Of a stretch of 8,089 bases of DNA, positions 1-5,334 are shown in pieces. This stretch comes from DATGLE01 sp035294325. GTDB taxonomy: Bacteria; Chloroflexota; Ktedonobacteria; Ktedonobacterales; Ktedonobacteraceae. The position numbers and the translations under genes were made by a program. The number at the start of each line of letters is the position of its first letter. The stretch's first letter is position 1. The notes under the pieces are model-generated. The model made no database searches and was not told where the DNA came from. It saw only the letters and a program-made list of their open reading frames with translations. The DNA is taken from positions 1-8,089 of the forward strand of contig DATGLE010000120.1 in NCBI GenBank assembly GCA_035294325.1, written 5' to 3'.

Positions 1-239
1 ATAGCATCCGCTATCTGGTAGGTTGGCGCGTCGCGCACCTCTTCCCAGGTTGGGAATGCTGCGACGAGCTGCTGGTAAGCGCGCTCCGAGTTGATATCGG
101 AGGTGTGCTGTGAAAGGATGGTGCCGATCAGCCCGCCGAGCGGATCGTAGTCCGGCTCGTTCTTCGGCTCGCCATAGGCGGCGATGAGGAGATCGTAGAC
201 GCGTGTCAGGTGCGCGGCTGCTTTAATTGGAGTTACCAT
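1..239 (-). CDS. nth: Endonuclease III-type DNA glycosylase/AP lyase, N-terminal part (runs off the left edge)
   Basis: Base-excision repair enzyme of the HhH-GPD superfamily, which removes oxidised pyrimidines and nicks abasic sites. Only the first 79 codons are in the window, and the rest lies beyond base 1. Seen: an ATG at 239-237 (reverse), then YGEPKNEPDYDPLGGLIGTI at about residues 22-41, followed by LSQHTSD and NSERAYQQL. The ILSQ-T-D segment corresponds to the conserved Gln-containing helix of endonuclease III; the LSQxTSDxNS form resembles the Nth-like proteins of thermophiles and Chloroflexota. The catalytic Lys/Asp and the Fe-S cysteines would lie outside the window, so catalytic competence cannot be judged. 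A weak AGGG lies about 10 nt upstream. It is divergent from the membrane protein gene at 440. A different HhH-GPD glycosylase remains possible. Confidence 0.78.
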   Translation of the reverse strand, partial: MVTPIKAAAHLTRVYDLLIAAYGEPKNEPDYDPLGGLIGTILSQHTSDINSERAYQQLVAAFPTWEEVRDAPTYQIADA

Positions 240-276
240 GCTCTATCCCTACTCAAGTGTCTTATGATGTGCAGGT

Positions 277-305
277 ATTTTATCGCTGTTATCCTGAGTA
301 TGCAA
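277..305 (-). promoter_or_regulatory. Candidate sigma70 promoter for the endonuclease III gene
   Basis: Read on the minus strand, a TTGCAT -35-like box (305-300) and a TAAAAT -10 box (282-277) are separated by exactly 17 bp, about 38 bp upstream of the start codon. The -10 matches 5 of 6 consensus bases, the -35 only 3 of 6. Position and spacing fit; no transcript evidence. Confidence 0.42.
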
Positions 306-369
306 GCAGGAATGATGCCTCGGTCTGTAAGGGGGACTTGTAGCACGACTTGATTTTTGTGCTTGCTTG

Positions 370-398
370 TTGACATTTAAAATAAAGTTCTTTATAAT
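370..398 (+). promoter_or_regulatory. Perfect-consensus sigma70 promoter
   Basis: TTGACA at 370-375 and TATAAT at 393-398 are both exact consensus hexamers with the optimal 17-bp spacer. The expected start site is near 404-406, giving a short AT-rich leader of about 35 nt. A TAGGAG ribosome binding site follows at 426-431, 8 nt before the ATG at 440. This should be a strong housekeeping promoter for the downstream membrane protein. Confidence 0.85.
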
Positions 399-439
399 CT
401 CATCGAAAAGATATAAATTTATTACTAGGAGTGCTGTAA

Positions 440-919
440 ATGTTACAATTTATTTATGGTTTGGTACTGTGGTTTATTGTTCCGTGCATTATATTCGGTA
501 TGCTGATTTTCGCTATGGTAGTAAGCAGTCATGCCGATGAAAAAAGATCTGCCTGGGCTGGCTTTTTTTTAGGTCTGATTGTCTTTGTCCTCTACATCAT
601 TAGCAAATTGTCTTCACTTCAAGGTATAGATTTCACGTTTAACTCTTTCCCTAATTTTGGGTTTGGGAGTTGGGTGATATTGATACTGGGAGTAATAGGC
701 GGTTTCTTCCTCCTGACAGTAGTAGCCTTGCTCAAACCAACGCGTGGCATTGGGATAGTAACTCTCATTCTTACAGTGGCGAGTACATACGCGCTTTTCA
801 CGTATATTTTTATAGCAGATGTTAGAGATGCTGCCATGTTTTTCGCGCTAGGGACTCTTTGCGGGCTGCTGATACATGTAATGTTTTTTCCAGAAACGCT
901 TCCAAAGATCTTCCAGTAG
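440..919 (+). CDS. Hypothetical five-helix integral membrane protein
   Basis: I do not recognise a family. The 159-residue protein is almost entirely hydrophobic, with predicted membrane helices at about residues 5-28, 38-55, 77-98, 103-125 and 131-150. Short polar connectors include a charged HADEKR loop (31-36), a Phe/Asn-rich loop (62-76) and KPTRG (99-103). There is no obvious signal peptidase site, catalytic motif or metal-binding motif. The start at 440 is backed by TAGGAG 8 nt upstream and the consensus promoter. Base composition is visibly AT-richer than the flanking genes, with many TTT/ATT/TTA codons, which may indicate recent acquisition or just membrane-protein composition. No terminator-like hairpin was seen after the stop; 165 nt separate it from the next gene. 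Function unknown. Confidence 0.72.
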   Translation: MLQFIYGLVLWFIVPCIIFGMLIFAMVVSSHADEKRSAWAGFFLGLIVFVLYIISKLSSLQGIDFTFNSFPNFGFGSWVILILGVIGGFFLLTVVALLKPTRGIGIVTLILTVASTYALFTYIFIADVRDAAMFFALGTLCGLLIHVMFFPETLPKIFQ

Positions 920-1084
920 ATGGCGGGAAATTTAGATGTCTGGCCGTGTTGTTAAACTCATGGTTAGTGTTTGGGATATCTGCTATATCTTCATCTCAAC
1001 TCCCTGACCAGATAGCGATGGACGACTATTGTAAAGTATATTATAGAGCGAGCACTTCTCTATTGCTTGCTGCCAGGAGCGCAT

Positions 1085-1717
1085 ATGCCAATTCGGGCCA
1101 TCATCTGCGATCTATTCGATGTCCTGTTTTTTGCTAAGAACCTTGCCGCGCGCCGGTCCCTTGAGAAGCGACTGGGCCTTCCAGAAAATGGTTTGACGCA
1201 GGCTATGCTGTACACTCCGCAATTCCGGGAGGCGATATGGGGCCGGATAAGCGGAGAGGAATTGTGGCGCGCTGTGGCAGTGGATATTGGCCTGGATGCG
1301 CAGCAGTGGTCAATGGTCGCCGATACCTTCTATTCTGCCATTGAGCTTAACACCGATCTGTTGGCATTTCTTCGCGAACTGCGTCCACGCTACAAGACTG
1401 CGATCCTCAGCAATGCGCCGCCGGATGTGCGCGTGTTAGTGACGCAGCGCTTTCACCTGGAGCGCGAGGTCGATGAAGTTATCATTTCCGCAGAGGTAGG
1501 AGCAACTAAACCCCACCTGGAGATCTATCAGTTTGCAGCTCAGCGCCTGGGCGTGCAGGTCCAGGAAGCGCTCTTTATCGATGATGAACTCAGATTTGTT
1601 GAGGCTGCGCGGGCGCTGGGTATGCAAGGAGTGCAGTTCAAGGATACCGAACAGGCCATTGCAGAGATCCGCGCATGCCTTCTCGTTGACGATAGAGAGC
1701 AGAAAACGTTACACTAG
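1085..1717 (+). CDS. HAD-superfamily hydrolase (subfamily IA-like)
   Basis: A 210-residue cytoplasmic HAD-fold protein, the size of a typical subfamily IA hydrolase. Motif I is IICDLFDVLF near the N-terminus, with nucleophile Asp9. The acid/base position two residues later is Phe11, not Asp; an aromatic or Gly there is seen in haloacid-dehalogenase-like and some other HAD proteins, so a classical phosphatase role is not assured. Motif II is ILSNAPP, motif III is the Lys in GATKPHLEIY, and motif IV is LFIDDE. The helical cap lies between motifs I and II. ATG 1085 is preferred over an in-frame TTG at 1067 because AGGAG (1075-1079) sits 5 nt before it and the family normally starts just before motif I. 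It lies 64 nt upstream of the folate genes on the same strand. Substrate unknown. Confidence 0.85.
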   Translation: MPIRAIICDLFDVLFFAKNLAARRSLEKRLGLPENGLTQAMLYTPQFREAIWGRISGEELWRAVAVDIGLDAQQWSMVADTFYSAIELNTDLLAFLRELRPRYKTAILSNAPPDVRVLVTQRFHLEREVDEVIISAEVGATKPHLEIYQFAAQRLGVQVQEALFIDDELRFVEAARALGMQGVQFKDTEQAIAEIRACLLVDDREQKTLH

Positions 1718-1781
1718 GGGAGGTCCAGAGCTATTACATCATCTGGTAGATGATAGATTTGAGGAGCGACAAACACCACGC

Positions 1782-2405
1782 ATGTATCTAGATAAACCGT
1801 TACAGAACTACCTCGACGACCTGGCCTCGGCGCAGCCCACGCCGGGCGGCGGCTCGGCTGCCGCGCTCAGCGGCGCGCTGGGGGCCGCGCTGGCCTGCAT
1901 GGTCGCGCGGCTTACCCTGGGCAAAGCCGATTATGCCAGCGTTGAGGAGGAAATATCCTCTCTACTCCAGGAGAGCGAGAGGCTGCGCGCCCGCTTTCAG
2001 CAACTCGTCCAGGAAGATATAGACGCCTACGGGCGGCTCTCGGCCTGCTTCAAGATGCCGCGCACCACCGGAGAAGAGCGAGCCGCGCGCACCAATGCGA
2101 TTCAGCGGCGACTCGCGGAGGCCGCGCTGGTGCCGCTGGAGGTCGCGGAATGCGCCGCCGAGCTGATACGCTGCTGCCGGCGCATCGCCGAGATTGGCAA
2201 CGCCAATGTACTGAGCGATATCGCCGCCGGGGCTGCACTGGCCGCCAGCGCTGGCAGTGGCGCGGCCTGGATGGTGCGCGTCAACCTGCGTATGATGAAG
2301 GATCACGAGCGTGGGCAGGCATTGAATGAACGCCTCAACGCCGCCCTGGATGCTCTCGCGACGGGCAACCAGCAGGTGATCGACATTGTGGGAGGCCGGG
2401 TGTGA
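1782..2405 (+). CDS. FTCD_C-family cyclodeaminase/methenyl-THF cyclohydrolase
   Basis: A 207-residue all-helical protein, the usual length of stand-alone FTCD_C proteins. The family includes formiminotetrahydrofolate cyclodeaminase and bacterial methenyl-H4folate cyclohydrolase (FchA). Seen: the glycine-rich folate-site signature PTPGGGSAAA (residues 19-28), followed by ALGAALACMVARLTLGK, an EDIDAYGRL segment, a GNANVLSDIAAG segment and a late RVNLRMMKD. No N-terminal formiminotransferase domain is present. The reading frame is open further upstream into the HAD gene, but ATG 1782 starts the conserved domain. GAGGAG at 1761-1766 is 15 nt away, longer than ideal. The last 4 nt overlap the folD start, implying translational coupling. 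Because that FolD lacks its cyclohydrolase lysine, I infer that this protein hydrolyses 5,10-methenyl-THF; histidine-pathway cyclodeaminase is the alternative. Confidence 0.87.
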   Translation: MYLDKPLQNYLDDLASAQPTPGGGSAAALSGALGAALACMVARLTLGKADYASVEEEISSLLQESERLRARFQQLVQEDIDAYGRLSACFKMPRTTGEERAARTNAIQRRLAEAALVPLEVAECAAELIRCCRRIAEIGNANVLSDIAAGAALAASAGSGAAWMVRVNLRMMKDHERGQALNERLNAALDALATGNQQVIDIVGGRV

Positions 2406-3292
2406 CAGCAATGATTCTGGATGGGAGGGCGATGAGCGCCCAGATCCGCGCGGAGTTGCGCGCGGACGTTCAGCGCTATGTACAGGAGCAGGGACGCGCA
2501 CCGGGTCTGGTGATCGTGCGCGCCGGTGGCGATGCCGCGTCGGGCGTCTACAGCAAGGCCATTCTGCGCATCGCCGCCGATATTGGCGTGCAGGCCAGAC
2601 TGGAGCAATTGCCGGCTCTGATCTCCGCCGATGAACTGCGCTCGCTGCTCGTTCAACTGAACAATGACCGCGAGACGCAGGGTATCATTGTGCAGATGCC
2701 GCTGCCCGCGCATCTTTCACAGAAGATGATCGCCGATACCATCGCCGGCGAAAAAGATATCGATGGCATCAGTTCGTACAGCGCTGGCAACCTCTTCCTG
2801 GGGCTGCCGAGTTTTCTGCCATCGACAGCGGCCGCCGTCATGGAGATCCTGGAGCGCACGCACACGCCGCTGGCGGGCAAGCGCGCGGTTGTACTTGGGC
2901 GCAGCAACGTCGTTGGCAAGCCGCTCTCCCTGATGCTCTTACAGAAGAACGCCACCGTGACCGTATGTCACTCGCGTACCCAGAATCTCGTGAGTCTGAC
3001 GCGCCAGGCGGATGTGCTGATTGCGGCGGTGGGACGGCCCGGGATGGTCACGGCGGAGATGGTGCGCCCGGGAGCGACGGTTATCGATGTCGGGATCAAT
3101 GCTCTGCCGGAGGGCGGCATCGTCGGCGATGTCGATTTCGCCTCCGTGAGCGAGGTGGCCGGCGCGCTCACTCCCACGCCGGGCGGCGTCGGGCCGCTGA
3201 CCAACGTGCTGCTATTGAAACAATGCGTGCAGGCAGGGTGGCTGCAATGCGGGGGAGGCACTCCCAGTCAGAAAGAGGCGTTTTACCCCTAG
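2402..3292 (+). CDS. folD: FolD-family methylene-THF dehydrogenase with altered cyclohydrolase site
   Basis: FolD normally oxidises 5,10-methylene-THF to methenyl-THF with NAD(P)+, then hydrolyses it to 10-formyl-THF. The 296 residues cover the whole family length. The dinucleotide domain is orthodox: VLGRSNVVGKPLS (about 164-176), ADVLIAAVGRPG, VIDVGIN and GALTPTPGGVGPLT. In the folate domain Tyr50, Gln98 and Asp121 of KDIDG are kept, but the tract VYSKAILRIAADIGV places Ile54 where E. coli FolD has catalytic Lys54 of YxxxK. FHPxNVG has become ISSYSAG and PCTPxG has become PSTAAA. I therefore infer dehydrogenase activity without normal cyclohydrolase activity. GTG 2402 is chosen because GGAGG (2391-2395) is 6 nt upstream; ATG 2411 is the alternative. 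The 4-nt overlap with the FTCD_C gene indicates one operon and shared pathway. Confidence 0.93.
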   Translation: MTAMILDGRAMSAQIRAELRADVQRYVQEQGRAPGLVIVRAGGDAASGVYSKAILRIAADIGVQARLEQLPALISADELRSLLVQLNNDRETQGIIVQMPLPAHLSQKMIADTIAGEKDIDGISSYSAGNLFLGLPSFLPSTAAAVMEILERTHTPLAGKRAVVLGRSNVVGKPLSLMLLQKNATVTVCHSRTQNLVSLTRQADVLIAAVGRPGMVTAEMVRPGATVIDVGINALPEGGIVGDVDFASVSEVAGALTPTPGGVGPLTNVLLLKQCVQAGWLQCGGGTPSQKEAFYP

Positions 3293-3324
3293 AGGTTGGT
3301 CACGAGGGGGGATGGAGGGTGGCG

Positions 3325-3392
3325 GCCAATCAAGACGCCCGCAAGGGGCGTCTCTACATGTAGAGATGCCCCTTGCGGGCGTCTTGATTGGC
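3325..3392. repeat. 68-nt inverted repeat between convergent genes (possible bidirectional terminator)
   Basis: Two 34-nt arms meet at 3358/3359 with no spacer and match at 33 of 34 positions. The exception (G3350 against T3367) is a G-U wobble in plus-strand RNA. Each arm also folds alone: GACGCCC-GCAAG-GGGCGTC (3334-3352) and GATGCCC-CTTGC-GGGCGTC (3365-3383). It lies 32 nt after the folD stop and 16 nt beyond the stop of the convergent gene, a terminator's position for both, but there is no U-tract. The right arm shares the frame TGTAGA-stem-CTTGC-stem-TTG with the element at 7622, suggesting a dispersed repeat family. Confidence 0.85.
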
Positions 3393-3408
3393 GCGTATAT
3401 CATTCATA

Positions 3409-3909
3409 TTACGCTTTCCCGGCGCGGCGGCGGCGTGCCTCGGCAGCTTTGCGCCGTCGCTCGCGCCGTTTGCGCGCTCGTTCCTCCGGCGTCAGGCCGC
3501 CTCCACGATAGGCGCCGTTCGGATCCGGTTCGCCCTCCTCTTCACGCGCTGCAACCCTCTGGACTGGCTGGCTCGGACGAGCGCGGCGCGAAGCAGTAAA
3601 GCTGCGGAAGATCACAAAGGCTGCGAGGATAGCGGCGGCCAGCAGCAGGAGCAGGTAGAGCGGGCCGATGATGATGTTCAGGCTGCTGGGAAGCCAGCGA
3701 TAGGTCAGGCTGAGGCTCGCCAGGAAGGCGCAGGCGAGCAGGATATACTCTATACCCGTGAGGATGCTCATCTGCTCGTGCCAGACTGCCTTCTGTCCAT
3801 GTGTCTGCACCTGGCGCAAGGTTTGACGCCCCCTGTGGATATTGAAAATGCCCAGGGCGATAAACACGACGCAAATGACGGCGATGATGCGCGGATCTAT
3901 ACCAAACAT
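3409..3909 (-). CDS. Hypothetical three-helix membrane protein with basic C-terminal tail
   Basis: Family not recognised. 166 residues with predicted membrane helices at about 8-24, 48-69 and 77-101. A hydrophilic tail (106-166) has an acidic REEEGEPD patch, a GGGLTPEERARKRRE segment and a very Arg/Lys-rich end, which could contact nucleic acid, acidic lipid or a partner; that is only inference. ATG 3909-3907 is supported by GGAG 6 nt upstream on the minus strand. It starts just 3 nt after the stop of the zinc-ribbon protein gene, so the two are almost certainly co-transcribed and may share a membrane function. The stop codon is 16 nt from the large inverted repeat. Confidence 0.8.
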   Translation of the reverse strand: MFGIDPRIIAVICVVFIALGIFNIHRGRQTLRQVQTHGQKAVWHEQMSILTGIEYILLACAFLASLSLTYRWLPSSLNIIIGPLYLLLLLAAAILAAFVIFRSFTASRRARPSQPVQRVAAREEEGEPDPNGAYRGGGLTPEERARKRRERRRKAAEARRRRAGKA

Positions 3910-3912
3910 GAA

Positions 3913-4887
3913 TCACTCCACAAGCAATGAGAATAAAGCAAGGTGCAGTGGCGCAATCTGCGCTGATGGCTGGGCGCCAGGTAGATAGGTTGAGATAATA
4001 TAAGCGGCAAGAGCGAGAATAAGGCAGATCAGAACGCCAACGATTATCCAGAAGCCGGGGCCGGTTTCCTGCCTGTCCTCTTCCTCACGACTCGTTAAAA
4101 TGACCGCGCGTATACGTGCCAGGCTCTGCTGCATCGCCATCAACGGCTCCGGTACCGATGCCTGGCCGCGCGAGACATCGATGGCCGGTCCGGCTTCAGC
4201 GCGCTGGCGATCACGCCAGCTTTCACGCCAGCGCTCCGCCTCCTCGCTCATAGAAGAGAAGCTCTCATCGTCCAGCAACACATCGCTCTCATCCCACAAC
4301 TGTGCTCGCCTGGCGGGTGGCTGTGCTCCTGCTGCCAGGGGGAAGTGCGCGGTAGGTAACTCCTCCTGCTGCGATCCCCTGGTCTGAGCCGCTTGAGTCT
4401 GGGGCGGAGACGATTCCGTCGCGATGGGGAAATGCGCGGTGGGGAGATCCGCGACGGGAGGCGGCGTTGAGGTGCGTATGACCTGTTCGGGCTGGCGCTG
4501 CTTGCGTTCTTGCTGCGGCTTTGCGGGCAGCGCCGCTGCCCCGGGCGTGCCAGGCAGTGGTGCCGCGCTGGCCTGTGGGGTTGGCTGGTGGCGCGTCTCC
4601 TGGTCAGCGATATAGCGTTTGGTAAGCGATAATCCCTTCGCGGGCGCTGGGTCAGGTGCTTTAAAAGGCACAGGAGTTTTGGGAGCCTCCGGTGCGGGTG
4701 TAGCGGGGGCGCCGGCGTCTCTGGGTGGCGTGCTGGTGCGGACCGGCTGAACGGCGTTGGGTGGTGGCGGCGCAGGCTCAGCCTGCGCCATAGCCATCAT
4801 TCGCGCATTCGTCTGGTTGAAGCCACACTTGTTGCAGAAGCGCGCGTATTCTGGAAGTTCACTATTGCACCTGGGACAGCGAAGCAT
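3913..4887 (-). CDS. Zinc-ribbon, proline-rich, single-helix membrane protein
   Basis: Family not recognised beyond its modules. The 324-residue protein opens with a zinc ribbon, C4-x2-C7-x10-C18-x2-C21. A long Pro/Ala/Gln-rich, probably disordered linker (about 30-195) follows, then an acidic/charged region with likely helices (about 200-275), a membrane helix at 278-302, and a short, partly hydrophobic C-terminal end. Two short motifs occur twice in the linker: RTSTPP (50-55, 138-143) and LPTAHFP (148-154, 177-183), consistent with internal duplication or repeated docking or phosphorylation sites. ATG 4887-4885 is preferred over an in-frame GTG at 4959: AAAGG lies about 8 nt upstream, and the zinc ribbon conventionally begins right after Met. 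The layout suggests a cytoplasmic ribbon tethered to the membrane. It is the first gene of a pair with the 166-residue membrane protein. Confidence 0.82.
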   Translation of the reverse strand: MLRCPRCNSELPEYARFCNKCGFNQTNARMMAMAQAEPAPPPPNAVQPVRTSTPPRDAGAPATPAPEAPKTPVPFKAPDPAPAKGLSLTKRYIADQETRHQPTPQASAAPLPGTPGAAALPAKPQQERKQRQPEQVIRTSTPPPVADLPTAHFPIATESSPPQTQAAQTRGSQQEELPTAHFPLAAGAQPPARRAQLWDESDVLLDDESFSSMSEEAERWRESWRDRQRAEAGPAIDVSRGQASVPEPLMAMQQSLARIRAVILTSREEEDRQETGPGFWIIVGVLICLILALAAYIISTYLPGAQPSAQIAPLHLALFSLLVE

Positions 4888-4982
4888 ATATATTACCTTT
4901 TCCCATATATTATGATATAAAAAGTGTGTTTGATCTCCGGCACACTTGTTTGCTCGCACCTGCGCTGCTCGCCGTGGTGGAG

Positions 4983-5028
4983 GGTGTAGTGTGGCAGAGG
5001 CGTCGAAGCGCCTTTGCTACACTACACC
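4983..5028. repeat. 46-nt hairpin-forming inverted repeat with CGAA loop
   Basis: Arms 4983-5003 and 5008-5028 pair over 21 positions around the tetraloop CGAA (5004-5007). Eighteen pairs are Watson-Crick. The other three (4993/5018, 4997/5014, 5003/5008) are all G-U in plus-strand RNA and would be A-C mismatches in minus-strand RNA. It lies between divergent genes, so it is not an obvious terminator. It resembles a dispersed palindromic element, but no second copy is in this window. Confidence 0.72.
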
Positions 5029-5039
5029 ATCTACTTCTT

Positions 5040-5056
5040 GCGCGGCGGAGCCGCGC
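5040..5056. repeat. Short GC-rich perfect hairpin
   Basis: GCGCGGC (5040-5046) and GCCGCGC (5050-5056) form a 7-bp perfect stem around GGA. A further 5-bp palindrome (GCCAG-CC-CTGGC, 5055-5066) follows. With the hairpin at 4983 these make a cluster of palindromes in the gap; role unknown. Confidence 0.5.
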
Positions 5057-5147
5057 CAGCCCTGGCGAGAGAGTAGAGATGCTAAGAAGCAGGCGCTCTC
5101 TATCGTGTAACGTAACAGGCTGTTGGACGTATCAGTTGTTATAGCTC

Positions 5148-5264
5148 GGGCGGTCTTTTATCCTATTGTTGTGGTGTAAAACCCCGCCGGTAGAAACATG
5201 GATAAGGTAAGGACCTGAGCGGAAACAGGGTACTACCCGGGTCAGAAATCCAGAACCGATGCCC
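5148..5264 (+). ncRNA. Possible structured RNA (three-way junction) upstream of hemA
   Basis: Hand folding gives a closed architecture. The outer stem is 5148-5154 with 5255-5257 plus 5261-5264: seven Watson-Crick pairs and a 3-nt bulge. A second helix pairs 5156-5163 with 5200-5207 and continues inward through 5167-5170/5195-5198 and 5171-5174/5184-5187. A third helix pairs 5212-5217 with 5238-5243. An unpaired purine-rich strand, AGAAATCCAGA (5244-5254), closes the junction. This is the shape of a ligand-binding leader, and hemA starts 70 nt downstream. I could not match it to a riboswitch class I know. A candidate promoter just after it (5265-5292) would leave it out of the hemA transcript, so its status is uncertain. 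Compensatory changes in homologues would be the test. Confidence 0.35.
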
Positions 5265-5292
5265 TTGACTAATCAATAAAAAACGCTAAAAT
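5265..5292 (+). promoter_or_regulatory. hemA: Candidate sigma70 promoter for hemA
   Basis: TTGACT (5265-5270) and TAAAAT (5287-5292) each match 5 of 6 consensus bases with a 16-bp spacer in an AT-rich stretch. The predicted start near 5299 gives a leader of about 35 nt to ATG 5335. GAGG (5326-5329) is the ribosome binding site, 5 nt before the start codon. Confidence 0.6.
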
Positions 5293-5334
5293 CTCTATAG
5301 ACTGCTTCACAATTTTGAGGTTTATGAGGTTTAC

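Noticed and set aside
859..1137. 92-codon plus-strand frame between the membrane protein and the HAD gene
   Set aside because: Overlaps both neighbours out of frame, with no RBS or recognisable motif.
1962..2501. 179-codon minus-strand frame across the FTCD_C gene and folD start
   Set aside because: Antisense shadow; the sense-strand genes have clear family motifs.
3296..3599. Plus-strand frames running through the large palindrome
   Set aside because: They cover the inverted repeat and the antisense of the convergent membrane gene; composition and sequence are not protein-like.
4888..4959. Upstream GTG (4959) start giving the zinc-ribbon protein 24 more residues
   Set aside because: The extra residues show no conserved feature; ATG 4887 has an AAAGG at proper spacing and places the zinc ribbon at the N-terminus.
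5040..5110. tRNA or small RNA gene in the gap before hemA
   Set aside because: Only short palindromes are visible; no cloverleaf, anticodon arm or TTC-G motif was found.
5148..5264. Cobalamin riboswitch or T-box leader
   Set aside because: A GGTGTAAAACCCC stretch and GGGTCAGAAATCC faintly recall cobalamin elements, and CAGGGTACTACCCGGG recalls a T-box, but the B12-box, GCCACTG-type core and T-box UGGN bulge are absent.
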